Positions 47,701 to 60,431 of a stretch of DNA of 64,000 bases are shown piece by piece. The notes under the pieces are model-generated. The model was not told where the DNA came from. It saw nothing but the letters and a program-made list of their open reading frames with translations, and did no database searches. The DNA lies in contig BDSL01000021.1 in assembly GCA_003116995.1 (NCBI GenBank), positions 868,001-932,000 on the forward strand. Direction: 5' to 3'. The stretch's first letter is position 1, and every line of letters begins with the position of its first letter. The position numbers and the translations under genes were made by a program. The stretch comes from Yamagishiella unicocca. Taxonomy: Eukaryota > Chlorophyta > Chlorophyceae > Chlamydomonadales > Volvocaceae.

Positions 47701-48238
47701 AGCACAGGATAGCGTCGTGCAGCTGTGACGCAGGTAAGTCAGGCTTTGCGCCACGTGTGGGTTCTCATCGAGGGACGCTAGAAGGTTGTGTGAACTCCTC
47801 TGGGAAGCGTAACGTGCCTTCATCTGAACCTTCTGGGAACATGCTGAATGGGATATATGGATATAAGGACTTTGCGTTTAACGCCGGAAGGAGGGGCTTG
47901 GCGTCGCCGCAGGTTGTCCTCGCATTTTGCAGAGCGAACATGTTCTGGGCCCCTGCGGTGGCTTCTTTTCAATAGCATAGTATGTTGCTTGAATTTCCTT
48001 CGTTACTGGCTGGCATAAAGGGCTGGTGCTGTAGGTCGGCTTTTGGAAGTCGTAGTCTCTCTGGCAGTCTCCTATGGACTCCTCCTACTCGTATTGTAAG
48101 CTAATTAACAGACATATATGATATGGCACACTTAAGCCAGTAACGGTGTTCCGAGTTGCCATTGTTTCTGAGCCGTCGGGCAAGGCATGGCTGCTCAGCG
48201 TTGCAACACGGCGATGGCCACACAATCGTGCATGCAGG
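44720..48238. other. Long divergent intergenic region
   Basis: 3.5 kb between the GNAT (-) and the large Tudor-like gene (+). From about 45,000 to 48,200 the sequence is visibly more AT-rich than the genes, with patches such as TATATATAAAACAT at about 45222. I found no protein domain, tRNA or transposon-type coding region. A 22-bp direct duplication (CAGCCCTCTCTTGGCCCGGG type) lies at about 46710-46755. Confidence 0.45.
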
Positions 48239-51200
48239 ATGGATGCTGGCAGGTCGAAGAAGAAGCGGAGCGAGCTCGAGCTGCTGCTCGGGAACGGCGA
48301 TGCGGGTGCCCAAGCGGCCTTCTCCCCCCGATTGCCAGCTCTGTCTATTAGCAGCCCTGTAATGCCAGAAGCCGCTGCTGAAAGTGACGAACAGCTTGCG
48401 CGTCGGCTTCACGAAGAACTTAATGGCACACGGGTGACACGCCGCGGCAGCAAAGCCGTGACCGAGGTCCGTTTGGCTGAGTGGTTGAGGATGCCGAAAC
48501 ATAGTGCTAGGATTGGCGCTAATGGGGTGATTTGCTACGCACGCCGGTACAGAGGGTGAAACGGGGAGCGCGGGAGGGTTGCCCTGGAGGTCTGTACCGA
48601 CGGGTGTCCTTGACGGGTGTCTTAACTACATCACTGGTGCGCCTTTGGACCCGTGCTAAGATGTGGTACGGCCACTACCAACCGCAGGATGTGATGCCTT
48701 TGTCGCCTACCGCCCGCGGGGGTCTTGCTTCGCCGCACGGTCATCGTGCCAAGCTGGACACCCCCAAGGCACCAGGCGCAGGAGGTCGGGCCTCATTGCC
48801 CACGCTTCCTTCCGTGCCCGGATTGGCGCTGGCGGCAGACGCTGGCGGCACCGTGGCGGACGCGGCCGATACTGGGGCGGGCGCTTTAGGCGGCGGCTCG
48901 GCTGGAGATGGGGGTGGCGAAGCCGTCAAGCGTAAACGCAACAATGTGCCTGCGCGGGAGCTTCATCTGCTACTGCAGCAAGCCTCATCGACGTCTGGAC
49001 GGGTGGGTGACTCTTCCCGGTCCATGGGACGTCGAATTGGGATGTGGGTCGGAGATGTGGGTCGGAGTGGGAGAGGAGGCCCAGTTGGGTAGTGTGGGCG
49101 ATGTGGGTCGCGCGGACATGTGCTGAGGGGAGTGATGCGTGGCATTGGGGGGACGGGGCCATAAGGTCCCCATCCTCTCGCAGCCTAGGCTCGTTTAGCC
49201 TAGGCCGGTAACGGTACCGCTCCCTTGCTTATCCGGTACCAGCCCCTCTCGCCACGGTCCTTAACTCGCCACCCCTCCACGTGCCGCGCTCTCCCCCCTT
49301 TGCATCTGCATTGTAGGCGGAGGCCGCGCTCAGCCCCACCCGCAGTGCCCGTGGCGCCCTCACTGGCAGCCGAGCGGAGCCACCCACCACGCACATGCCA
49401 AATCACGGACCTGCCGGCGACGACTCTCATCTGCCGCCACCGTTACCACGGCGTGATTCCGATCGGGCCCACGGGACAGCACGTCTGACAGCGGGACAGC
49501 CGTCCGCCAGCTCAGGGTCGGCTCCAGTGGCGCCGCCGCCCCCGCCAGCCCTGCCGCCCCCTCCGCCGCCGCTGCCTCCAAAGCTCAAGCAGCGATACCT
49601 AGCAGCGGGTGCCTGCCCGCCGCCCGCCGCGTCGGCGTCGGCGAGCAGCGACGCCAAGGAGCGGGCGGACGCGCAGCTGCGGAGGGCCTCCTGCGCCACA
49701 ACAGCCACCCCCACGGCGGTCACGCCCAACAACATCCTGGGCGCAGCGCGCAACTCCCTGCTGAGCGGCCAGTCGCTTGAGGGCTGCAGCCAGCAATCCC
49801 ACTCGCACCCAATCCCACACGACCTGGACGCTCCGGCGCCCGCGCCGAGCGCCGTGGCGGAGGGTGCGGCCGCGGGGGCGCCGCTGGCCTCGCAGGCGGC
49901 GACTGGGTCGCGAGCGGCGGCCGCTACCGGTGCCAGCGTCGGCGGATGTAGCTCCACTGATGAGACTGAAAACGACAACGAGAACGGCTGCGGCGCTGCG
50001 GTAGCAGGTGCCGGTGCCGGCGGCCCCTCCGCAACGTCCCCCAAGGCGTCGCTGCCGCCGCACCTACCCTCGACTACGCAGGACCAGAACCAGCAGCAGC
50101 AGGCTGAGGAGCCCCAGCAGCAGCAGCACCGGCAGCGGCAGCAGGCCGCCGCGCAGCAAGCGCAGCCGAAGCAGGGACACGGGCAGCAGGCCGCTCTCAA
50201 GGTGCCCAAGCTGCCCATGATCCGGGCGGGTCGGGGCTGGTACCGCGGCCGCCTGATGCGCGAGTCGCCGGACGGCCAGAGGGTTTTGGTGGACGTCCCC
50301 GGCGCCCCCAACCCCGGCAGCCACCAGCAGCAGCACTTCTGGCTGCCAACAGTCAGCGACCGCATCTGGCGCGGGTCCTATAAGGGCAAGGACTGGAAAT
50401 ACCTGGTGCGTGGCCTGCTGTGATATGGGCGGGCGGGGCTGGGGCTGGGGTGTCTCCGGACCCTTGACGCCGCAGGGCGAACTGCAGAGCGTGTGGTGTT
50501 CTTCTTCTCCAAGAGGAGTTTCCGCGCCCTGCTTGTCGCCCCTTGCCTGATCGTCCCTGCTGCCGCTCTCCCTCACTTCGTCGCGGGCAGGGTGACGGCG
50601 CATGGGAGCCTAAGCCTGGGGCGTTCAAGCGCGGCAAGCTGGGCTCCTCGTCCAACGGCCTGCAGCTGCCGCTGCCGTCGTGGGCAACGGGAGGGGCGGG
50701 GCCGGTAGATGCACAGCCGGCTTCTGGTCCCTGCCCACGCGCTAAGCGCGAGCGCGGCTGGTCAGGCATTGACGAAACGAGCGTAAGTCTCCGGGGGTTT
50801 GTGGGGCGGGAAGGAAGCAAGGTAGTGATGGGGGATGATGATGCTGATGAGTGTTTCAGCGCGCGTGTGCTGGCTGTCGAGCTGATGCGACGCCTCCCGA
50901 CCCCGGTGAACCCTCCGATAGGAACAGGAGGATGCGGAGGCGCAAGAGGAGCAGCCGCGGACGGCACCTCAGGCGGACGGCCCCGGCGGCCGCCCGCAGC
51001 GGTCGCAACGGCGCACCTCCCCAGCTGCTTCTGGACCCCCTGCCGACCAGCCCTCAGCGGGGCCCAACAGTGGAGCAGCGGGCGGGGGGAAAGGGCTTGA
51101 TGTAGCAGTTGCTGCTGCTGAGGTGGATGACGACGATGCTGATGCTGCTGCGGGCGGGCCGGCCCCTGCTGAGGTGGCGGGATCTGGTTCCGCCCCGAGC

Positions 51201-54200
51201 ACGGAGGAAGAGGAGGAGGAGCAGCAGGAGGAGGAGAAGGAAGGGGGCAAGGCGGAGAACATCGACGAGATGACTGCGGCGGAGCATGCGCCGGTTGTGG
51301 AGGCAGCCGGGGAGCCGGCGGAAGCGCCTGAGGCGGCAGCCGCAGGTGCGCCGCTGCAGCCGCAGGAGGGGGCTGGCGAGGACGCGGACGGCGGGGCGGC
51401 GGGCGGCAGCGGAAACGCCTGTGCTGCTGACGCCGCCAAGGCGGAGCTCGAAGACGGGAACGGGGCTGCCGGGGGCGATGAGGGCAGCGACGGCGGCATA
51501 TGGCACCCCGGACTGCCATTCCCCCGGACACGTGCGCCGAGACGCGCACGGCAACGGCAGCAGTTGCTGAGGTCGCCGCTGGACGGCCTGCAGCTGCCGA
51601 CGCAGTCGCACAACCCATACACGCTCCACCACGGGCTAAGCGGTGATGAGTCGGGCGGGGAGGGTGACGCCGCTGCGGGCTCGGACGGAGAGCCTGGCGG
51701 CCGTCGTGGCAGCGACGCCAACGGCGACGGTACGGGCCTTCCGAGCCGGCGACGCGCCGCCGCCAGGGCGGCGGCGGTTGCGGCGGCGGCGGCCAGGGCG
51801 GAGGCCGAGGCTGAGGAGGAGGAGCAGGAGGAGATCCTCATGGGTCGGCGGCCTCCACGCCGGGACCGCTACCACCCCCATTTGCCCCACAGCGGCGGCG
51901 GCGGCGGCAAGCGCCAGCACCACGCCAGCCAGCATCACCGCTCGCGCAGCGGCGCCAAGGGCGACGACTACATGTACGGCGACAGCAGTGGCGGCATGGA
52001 CGACCCGTACACGGGCGAGGCGGCGCATGTACGGCATCGCAATAGCCGGGGCAACTCGCAGCCCGCGGCTGAGTGCGGCTCGGGCGGCAGCCAGGCATGG
52101 GAGGCCGCGCAGTGGCAGCAGGCGGTGGCAGGGCATGCGAACGGCGGCGGGTGCGCTGCCGCGGGCGGGGGGCACGGCCCCATGCAGCAGCGCAGCAGGC
52201 GAAAGGGTGAGTTCGGTCCTATCCAGTGGGGTTGGAGGAGTGATCCCTCTGAGATGTGTAGAGACTCCGGAAGGGATGTGGAGCAGAGCGCTGTCTACGG
52301 TGTCGCCGCCAGCGCGTCAGGTCTTTTGCAATGCGATGGTGGCTGCGTTTCCTATCTCTTGCCTGATGTTGACCATGACGGGATAGGATGCCTGCTATTG
52401 AGCACGTCTGCCATCTTCACATCACAGCATAGCTGCCAGTAGTAAGCGTACTAAGCATCTATTGTCACCTGCTGCCCTGGCCAACATGTTGCTGCTTCCG
52501 ATGCTGATTACACTCAATGCTGGTTCGTGGCTCGCCGGGTACCTCCGCAGGCAAACCCAACCGATCTCGCATGGATGGCGAGGGCGATGCGTGGTGCTAC
52601 AGGGAGGATGACTGGCGGGCGGATGCCGCTGGGGGGGCGTGGGCGCGCATGCCCCAGGTGCTGCGCCAGCTCTACTATGCAGCTGTTCCCGCAGCGGCGC
52701 CGGAAGGTGGTGCGCAGCAGCAGCAACAACAACAACGACAGCAGGTGGAGGGAGATGACGTGGCGGACGCAAAGCCGGGGCACCACCTCCACCGGCAAAG
52801 CGGGGGTGGCTACTACCACGGCGCTCAGGCACCCCCCAATAAGCGCCCAAGGGTAGGTCGAGCGGATGAGTGTTCGTCACCAATCGAATTGCTACACACG
52901 TATCCGAAGTCGAGTATGGGTGAATGGAGACAGACTATCCGTCCCTTCGAGGCGGTGGGAGCAGTGGTTGGACGGGTAGCATCTGAGCTGGGATCGACAC
53001 ACTGTGACACGCAGCAACACATCCGGAATACGGTGCTGCGTGGCTGCCATTCTTCACTTACTGCTTAGCTGACTTACTGCTTAGCTGACGATCCGAAAAC
53101 GGTTTCGGTTTGCGCACACGGCCTGGGGTTGTTGCGCGGCTGGTCACGACTCCCGCGCTGCTGACGTGGGCCCCCTCACGACCTCCTTGTGCACACCTCC
53201 TCGGGAATCGTACTCGTACAGGTGTACGACGAGGAACAGGTGGTCTTCCCCGACGACCTGGAGGTGGAGGAGGTGGACGACCACGAGCAGGACACCGACT
53301 ACCAGCCGCCCTATGGCGGGCCTGGCAGTCGGCGCAACAGCACCTTCGGCGGTCGGAGGTGCAGCGGCAGCGGCGCCGCCGCCGTCGGCGCCGCGAAGCG
53401 GCTGCGGACTGGCGACCCCTCCCTGGGGCTGTACTGCGACCTGGCCCCGATGACACTGACGATGGCGATGGCAGTGGACGGCAGTCACGGCGCGCCGCCG
53501 CAGCGACGGCGAATCCTCGTCAGCTGCGGCCCGCTGGGGTGGCCGGGTGCGGGCGGGCGGGAAGAGGGCCTCGGGACAGCGACGGCACGCGGCGGCATTC
53601 CGGCGGGTCTTGCAGGGCTCCTGGAGGCGGCTCTGGGCCACGATGTGGACGGCGATAATGACCTGCTCCGGACTGAGGACGTGAAGCGGGAGCTGCAGCA
53701 CTTCCCGGATGGGGCAGGGAGGTCGGTGGGTGCGGGCGGTGTGGGCGCTGCTGCAGGGCAGCACCACCCGCTGGGGCCGGCGGACTCGCACGCCGCGCAC
53801 GTGGCCTTGTCCGACAGCAGCGCCAACCACAGCGCGGGGGAGGACCCGCGCGGCGTCGCGGGCGTGATGGTGGATGCCAGTGGGGCCGGGGGCTGCGGCG
53901 GCTCGGACCCCAGCGCCACGCCGCTCTTACGGCCGCAGCACCCATGCGGCACTGCCTTGGCTGCCTTCGCGGCCGCTGCCACGGGCGTAGGAAGCGGTAG
54001 CCCCCCTCCCTCAGCACTCCAGCTGCGCCCGGGCACCCCGACGCGCGCTCGCCGCACCGGTCGGCCGCCATCTGCCGTGCTGGGGGCTGGTGCGCCCCTG
54101 CCCAAGCTGCCGGCGCTGTCCTCCAGCGCCTCCCTGCGTTTGCAGATGGCAGCTACGGCAGGCAGCAGCGCCGCCGCGGCCGCGGCTGCCGCCGCCCTGG

Positions 54201-55379
54201 CGGCTGACGGCTCTGCTGCCGCCGCCCTGGAGGCTGACGGCGCCTCGCAGGGGGCGTTTGGCGCCGTGGGCGGCTCGGGTGGGCAGGATCCTCTGGCACA
54301 ACCCCTGGAGTCATCGCCGCCGCGGCCTGAGGCACTTGCCCGGGGCGTGTGCAGCCTCGAGCGCTCTGACGCAGGGCCCTGTGCAGGTGAACAGGCGGCG
54401 GAGCCCGGCACCAGCTCCAGCTTCAATCTCTGGCAAGCAGCCAGCGGCGCCGGCGGCAGCACCTATATGACGCTTCAGCCAGAAGCCGCGGCTGGCGGCG
54501 CGGAGGGTAGCGGGGGCGTGCAGTGCGCGCAAGCACATGCAGACGCGCGCGCGCCTTCAGGATTCGTGTCGCCCTCGCCTGTGCTCGCCAGCGCCTCGTC
54601 CGCGGGTGTGGCCACGGCGACGATGAAGTCCATCGGCTCCGATCGCGGCAGCGGCTGCTGCGTGATGGATGCCATTGGTGCGTTGCTGGGCGACAACCAG
54701 CCCGCGATGCAGCAGCTGGTCATGCGGGCTCAGCTGGAGCTGGACAGCATTGGTTTGGTCGTGAGCCCGCAGCAAGCCGCCGTACAGGACGAGCAGCTGC
54801 TCCTGCAGCAGCAGCTGCTGGCCGGGCGTGGCGGTGGCCGCTGCGACGCGATGCGGCGGTCGGGCTCGCTGTCCGGCGTGCCGTACAGCAGCTACTGCGG
54901 TGAGGCGCCCTCGGCGCCTGACGCCTTCATTACGGCGCTGCCCAGCGTGGAGGTCGTGGTGAACCTCTTCAGCGCGAGGACACCCTTCGGCGGCGCGCAG
55001 CAGGTGGGGCTTTCTGGGGGAGGGGTAGCGGATCCTTCGAGTGGCGGAGGACGAGGTTGCTAGGGTCACCCGAGGTGCAACAAGGTGTCCACCCGTCATC
55101 TCACCTCCGTTTTCTCTCCTGCCTGATGCGTGCCTCCCGGTCCCGTCACTAGCTGACCACCTCAGCCCTCCACCTGCTGCCTCATCTCACCCCGTCCAGT
55201 CGTCCCTTGTGGGCGTCTTTCTCATCCTAATTGCAACGTCTGACGTCCCCTGCCGCTAGGCTTGCTAGGGCGTCATCACACTCTCGCTGCTCCCTCCCCC
55301 TTTGCCCCCCTCTCATGCCTGCCGCCAGGCGCTGGCTGACCTGGTGGGCGGAGCGGCGGCGCTGCCGCTCTTCCGGTAG
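48239..55379 (+). CDS. Large low-complexity protein with a Tudor/Agenet-like segment, family not recognised
   Basis: Exons: 48239-48466, 48661-49002, 49317-50405, 50591-50782, 50928-52206, 52551-52852, 53222-55003, 55329-55379; all phases agree and give 1754 residues. The first exon starts MDAGRSKKKRSELELLLG and has ESDEQLARRLHEELNGTRV followed by TRRG, a charged helix. Residues about 490-570 form the most ordered part: GRGWYRGRLM, VLVDVPGAP, FWLPTVSDRIWRGSYKGKDW, KYLGDGAWEPKPGAFKRG. Alternating aromatic and basic strands of this kind resemble Tudor/Agenet chromatin readers. A second short block, VYDEEQVVFPDDLEVEEVDD, starts exon 53222 and could complete the same barrel. The rest is Ala/Gln/Gly/Pro rich with acidic Glu runs (51200-51240) and KRPR or KRKR-type basic clusters that suggest nuclear location. 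The donor at 48467 and acceptor at 48660 are the weakest borders. Function unknown; a chromatin or transcription role is only inferred. Confidence 0.7.
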
Positions 55380-58300
55380 CACCGGTAATCGTGGAGGCAC
55401 AGCTATCTGTGGGCGAGCAGCTCCCTCCTTAGCCTGGGTCGCGCGTGGCGGTCGGATTGGTCCGTGGCTGCTGCAACGCTGGCAGCGGCACCGATCACGT
55501 ACGCTGAGTCGCTTTTTGCCGTGGGCTGCAAGTGTCCCAGGGTGGGGATGGTGGGGAAGGACAGGGAGGGACGGGCGCTCTTCCGGACGCAGCGGAGACC
55601 GGTAGCACTAAAGGCCCTGCGCGGGCCCGGTCTGGCGGAAATGCACATGTAGTGCACGATGAGTGTGTTCTTATGTGTGCGGGTATGGGTATGGCTATGT
55701 TGGTGTGTTGCAAGCGGCACCGTGCTCCTGCGCAGCGCCTGCTGCTGCTGTTGCACCATGTGGGTGCCAGAAGCTTGGGCGCATGGCGGAGGATGCTCGG
55801 AGGGATTGGCCCCTGGGGGTCTGGGTCGCACCTGGTGGCCCCTGGGTCGCACCGAGGGGGCGGCATCGGCGTCCTGCGACTGCCTTAAGGAGACAAGGGA
55901 GTGGCAGCATCTGTACGGCAACCCGGACGAGGAGGGGTCGGCCCGGAGGTGCGCCTGGGAATGTCCGCTGCGAAGGCGTCCTGGCCGCCGCCTCTACAGG
56001 CGTGTCGCTGATGGGAGGGCTCGAGCACGACGTGCAAAATCGTTGCCCGGGTGGGGGCAACTTTTGAGGAGTTGGTGGGCTGGTGCAGCTGCGAGCCAGC
56101 AACGCAAAGGAAGGGAGTTTGATTTCTTGCGGGTGGGTTCTCACGTGCATCAGCCGCACGGAGCGACGCTTACATGATTGCATTGCAACGGGGTGCGGGG
56201 GTTTCAAGGGCGCATCCACGTGCATGAGGCTGCTGCGGCAGGCAACGCCGCGCGACCGCGGTCGTGGACTGGGACGCCGCAAGGGCGGTTCCGTTGAGTA
56301 GTTGGCCGCGGTCAGAACTTGCATTACCAACCAACAAGAAAACCGCAAACAATTGCGCCAAACAGCAGCGGGCGGTCGGACGGGCGAAGGGACGCTCCCT
56401 GTACGACACTCATTGTTGCTGGCGCGGAAGAATCTCGCGGGCTTCAGCGGGTGGGGGGTGCCGTACCATGGTGGGACACAACGCTAAGATGACCTTTCGA
56501 AAGCCGTACGTGTGTTAACGAATGGTTACTGTATTTGTATGTCGGCGTGCCGCTGCGGCGTGGTTCGGTGTTAGGGGGAGCGACTTGGAGGCACGTGCAT
56601 GCAGGGGTGGCGGCCAGCATGGCGGCGGCGGTAGTGACCGCAGTGGCCCCTAGTCCACCGCCGGTGAGGGGTGGGAGCCACAACCGTGACCGCCGTGTCC
56701 CACTCGCGCGGGCTGAGCTGCGCCTCGTGTGTCTGGCTGCGTTGAAAGCCGTCCTTGCCTGTTGCCGTTGGAGTGCGAGCGGCAGCGGGCAGTTGAGTCG
56801 GGCGCACGCCGGGCGCACGTCGTTGTTGCGGGTTGTAGACCTGTTGCCACATACCGATAGCTCGCATAGCTGGCGCGGTCCTTGGTTACGTGCCCTCAGT
56901 CGCGAGACCATGCCCCGGGGTCGCCGGACAGTGCCTGCCTGGCTGCCCTGGAGTTTGGAGGGGCCGCGGCCTGCTGCTGCGCTTTGTTCGCAGCGTCGTG
57001 CGGCCCTGGGCGAACGTACCCCGGGGGCGGCCCTGGGCACGGCGGAGGAGGGCGAACTCTTACCGTATCTTACCACTGCATGACCACCGTCTCGTGCTCG
57101 AGACCCAGTCGCCAGCAACTATGGTACTGCCGTGTGACGGCGTTCGGTCAGTACCTCAAAGCGGTCCCTGCGATGCGGACCCGCTGCTACTGCGTGCCGC
57201 TCCCTTGAGGATACCCCTGCTGCTATTTGGAGGACCTGCGGGGCGCGCTGTTGTACGATGCTATTGGAACTATCCTGCACTGGACGATGTTAGGTGCCGG
57301 CTGGGGCCAGGTCGCGTTGCCCCGCAGCGCGGCGCGACACGTGCCGTGCATTGGCGGTTGGTAAGGAGTACGGCCGCACTGGCCGTGCGTGGTGTACGGT
57401 ATGCCTTTTTGTGGCCTGCCCCGGACGCGGCCTGTGCTATGTACCGGTACAGCGTGAGGGTGTGTGGGTCGATGGATTGGCTGGGGCAGTGCACACGACG
57501 CGGCCTGGAGCGTGGTAGCAGCTCCCAGCTGATGTGAATGCTCTGGGCCGCGCCCCTGCAACCTGGCACCAGCCAGCAGACTTCTGTGTTGCTGCTGCTG
57601 CGTGTCCCTACGTGACGACCGGCCCTCCCGGCGCAGCGGCGACGGAGGTCGATGTCATGCGTGTGCTGCGCGTGCTCTCTAGTTGGTACGCCACTTCACT
57701 GCAACTACTATCTACGCATTGCTCTACCGCTTGCTGTTTACGCATGCCATGAGGGGGGGTCCACACCGGGAGGAACATGGCGGTGTCGCAGGTACCGATC
57801 TTCGGGTGCCTGATCCGGCCTCCTGGCTTGCAATGAATTGTTCGGCGACTCGGAGTGGTACCTTATTAGCCTCCCGGAGATAGCCGTCCTGAAGTAATTT
57901 GGAATTACATCGCGATGCATCGCCTAAAAGCACGCAACTTGTAATACATCGCCTCCACCTCCAAACGAGTGTTTGTTTTTACTCGACGACGATGGAGGGG
58001 CTCTTTCCGCCCCGTCCGCTCCCCAACTGGCCTCAGCCAGCCAACGGTCAGGATGGTCCGTGTTCAAACAGGTATGCTTAAGTAGGACCGCGAGTGTGTG
58101 GTAGCAATAACAGTCAACAACCCTCCAATGGCTCTTTACGTCTGGCCGCCCCTTGCACTAGGCGCCATCAGCTGCCAGCGGCGAGCCCAGGTCGGTACGA
58201 GACCCAGGAGGGCAGCAAATGCACGATCCAGGATTGCGGTCTGCTCGCTCTCTGCTCCCTGTTCACGCACACGGCGTCCGTGTCATATGCCACCAAAAAC

Positions 58301-58697
58301 ACATTAAACACGGATGGTACAACACAGCCGTACGGTGCCCTCGCGTACATACGTCATCGGCGCTCTGCTCGATGCCACACTCGCCTGCACTTATTTTTGG
58401 CTCGGCTTTTATTGGACAACAAGACTTTTACCGTGCTCGTACCCAACGGGTAAGGGTGAGCTCCTCTCACTGCAACGCAATGCGCACCAACAGACACAAC
58501 CCAGCACCGAGCAAGCCGTTCATACATACTTTCATTAAAAAAACAATACAGGACACGATGTTTGAGGACGGGAACGCCGATACTCTCGTTAAGCTGCTGC
58601 GCGTCGCCGCGCCTCTTCTCTGAACCGATCGACGCCGAAGAAATGCCAGCCACTTGCCAACAAAGCTTCCGTCTCCTGATCCATCCGAAACCCTCAT
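55380..58697. other. Convergent intergenic region
   Basis: 3.3 kb between the Tudor-like gene (+) and the thioredoxin gene (-). Plus-strand open frames here (for example 56890-57537) show no domain and are probably chance. The only nearby signals are TTACA at 57905-57909 (minus-strand TGTAA, about 790 nt past the thioredoxin stop) and TGTAA at 57940-57944 on the plus strand, about 2.6 kb past the other stop. Confidence 0.45.
57905..57909 (-). terminator. Candidate polyadenylation signal for the thioredoxin gene
   Basis: TGTAA on the minus strand, about 790 nt after the thioredoxin stop codon at 58698, and the first one I see in that direction. Confidence 0.35.
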
Positions 58698-60431
58698 CTA
58701 GTTGTTGCTGGCCGCAGCTTGCTGCTCGTTGATAAGGCCCACCAGCTTGTCCAGCTTAGCGCCTGTCATGTCAGCCACCTTGGTGGAGTTGCGGTATAGC
58801 TGTCGAGGTGAAGGAAGTGACGGGGCCAGCGAGGGCAACGGGGCAAGGTGGCTTGGTGATTGGAGGGATTTCGGTTGTAAGCTTCAAAACGCGATCGCTA
58901 GGTAGCCAGCAAGGCATGTGGAGCAGTGATGTTTTCTTAACCGATAGCAAGTCAGGAATTAAGGCGCAATCACAAGACTGGTGGGTGCGCACAAAGGGGA
59001 AGGAGGGCCGCAGGCGAACGTGGGCAACGCATGCATGCCACGCGCGCGGCGGATGAGTCACACGGGTTGCGTGCCGTACGTGAAAGGTGGGCGCCACCTT
59101 GATCGCCAGCTTGATGCCTAGCTCCTTGTTGGTCTTGTTGCAGTTGACCTGGGAGGGACGGGAGGCGTGGAGGCAGCGGGTCAGCTGGGTGTGCAACGGT
59201 GGACGGGCATGTGGGAGGGGTCACTGCCACTAGTGCATTTCAAGGGTGGTATAAAGGCAAATGAGGCTACGGAACTCGGCGGCGCCAGCAGAAGCGTAGC
59301 AAAGACTGACCCCCCGCCAACAACAGCAGTACGGCCAGCTCCCGTTCCCCCTAGCTGACATCGAGTTCTTGAAATCCAACCTTCACCCTGAGATCACACG
59401 CTCCTCGGCCCCCACGACGCCGGCCCAGTCCTTTCCCGCATTTTCCTTCGCAGCGCGAACCCACCTTCACGAATCGCACATCTGTGCGCGCTTGGGATAG
59501 CTTCACCAGCTCGGGGTAGATCAGCTTGCACGGGCCGCACCAGTCCTGCAGAGAGAGCGGAAAGAGAGGGGCAAAGTGCTCGGGCATGCGGGCGCGGACG
59601 CCGGTTACAGGTAGCAGCAGCTGTCTGCCATTGGTATGTGCGGCGGGGAAGCAAGCCGTGTGGAGGATGTCGGGCGCATGGTGTCGCGGGGGAAGGTCCA
59701 CAGTCCCGTGGAGCGTGGAGCGTGCTGTGCGAGGGGAGATTCGACTGTTTCGAAAAAGACCTACGGTGTAGAAGTCCACAACGACCAAGGTGTCGCCCTG
59801 CAGCTTGAGGTACTCCCAGAAAGTATCGTTGTTCAGTTCAAGCAGCCCACCTGCGTGCAGAAGGGAAGGGGCTTACACCGCTTAGTACAGGTTCCGATGG
59901 ATCGGAGAAAGTGCAGCCGTTCCTAATTACGTGAAGTCACTGGCGCTGGACACAGGTTACTTCAGAAAGACATACTAGGAGATGACCGGGCTTGGGTTGG
60001 GCCATCTCGCTATGGACAGTACAGCGACCCTGCACACCTCGCACATTCATGTAGCTGGGTAAACTCACCGTCGATGCTGCCTGACGCGCTGGCATCAACG
60101 CTCTTCGCGGCCTACAGGAGATCCCAGCAAACGATACGAAAGTTCAGTTTAGATCCGACACGTTTGGGACTTGGATAAGAGCCGACATCAACCTTTCGCG
60201 GCAAACTCGCTCGCTCACCAGCGGGGTCACCGGAACTGTTGTAGGCGCAGTGTTCGACATGTTAGAGAGAACGCGTGCACCGAACTGCTCGAGCTCCTTG
60301 ACAGTATCTTCCTTTGAGCTGTTTGCGACCAGCCCAACACGACGCGGGGCCGTGGGGCCGCGCACGCAGGGCGCAGGGCCACGCGTAAGCACGGAACTCC
60401 CACTTGTTACGCGACCGATCATGGTGGCCAT
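58698..60431 (-). CDS. Thioredoxin with WCGPC active site, probably plastid-targeted
   Basis: Predicted disulfide reductase acting on target proteins. Exons in transcript order: 60431-60219, 60111-60069, 59850-59765, 59545-59465, 59148-59080, 58799-58698; phase is kept and gives 197 residues. The start at 60431 gives MATMIGRVTSGSSVLTRGPA, rich in Ser, Thr and Arg and likely a transit peptide of about 50 residues. The fold follows: LLELNNDTFWEYLKLQGDTL, VVVDFYTDWCGPCKLIYPEL, VRFVKVNCNKTNKELGIKLA, then IKVAPTFHLYRNSTKVADMT with the cis-Pro in VAPTF, and GAKLDKLVGLINEQQ as the last helix. The classic WCGPC motif is intact, so the protein should be redox-active. An extra Cys follows in VNCNKTNKELG. 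In overall sequence (VAPTFxLY, MTGAKxDKL) it resembles the atypical plastid thioredoxins of land plants and algae more than m, f, x, y or h types. Confidence 0.88.

Noticed and set aside
49427..50365. Minus-strand Cys/Ala-rich open frame opposite the Tudor-like gene
   Set aside because: It is the complement of Gln/Ala-rich coding sequence; Cys runs come from CAG repeats read backwards.
56890..57537. Plus-strand 215-codon open frame after the Tudor-like gene
   Set aside because: No recognisable domain, no exon partner and random-looking composition.
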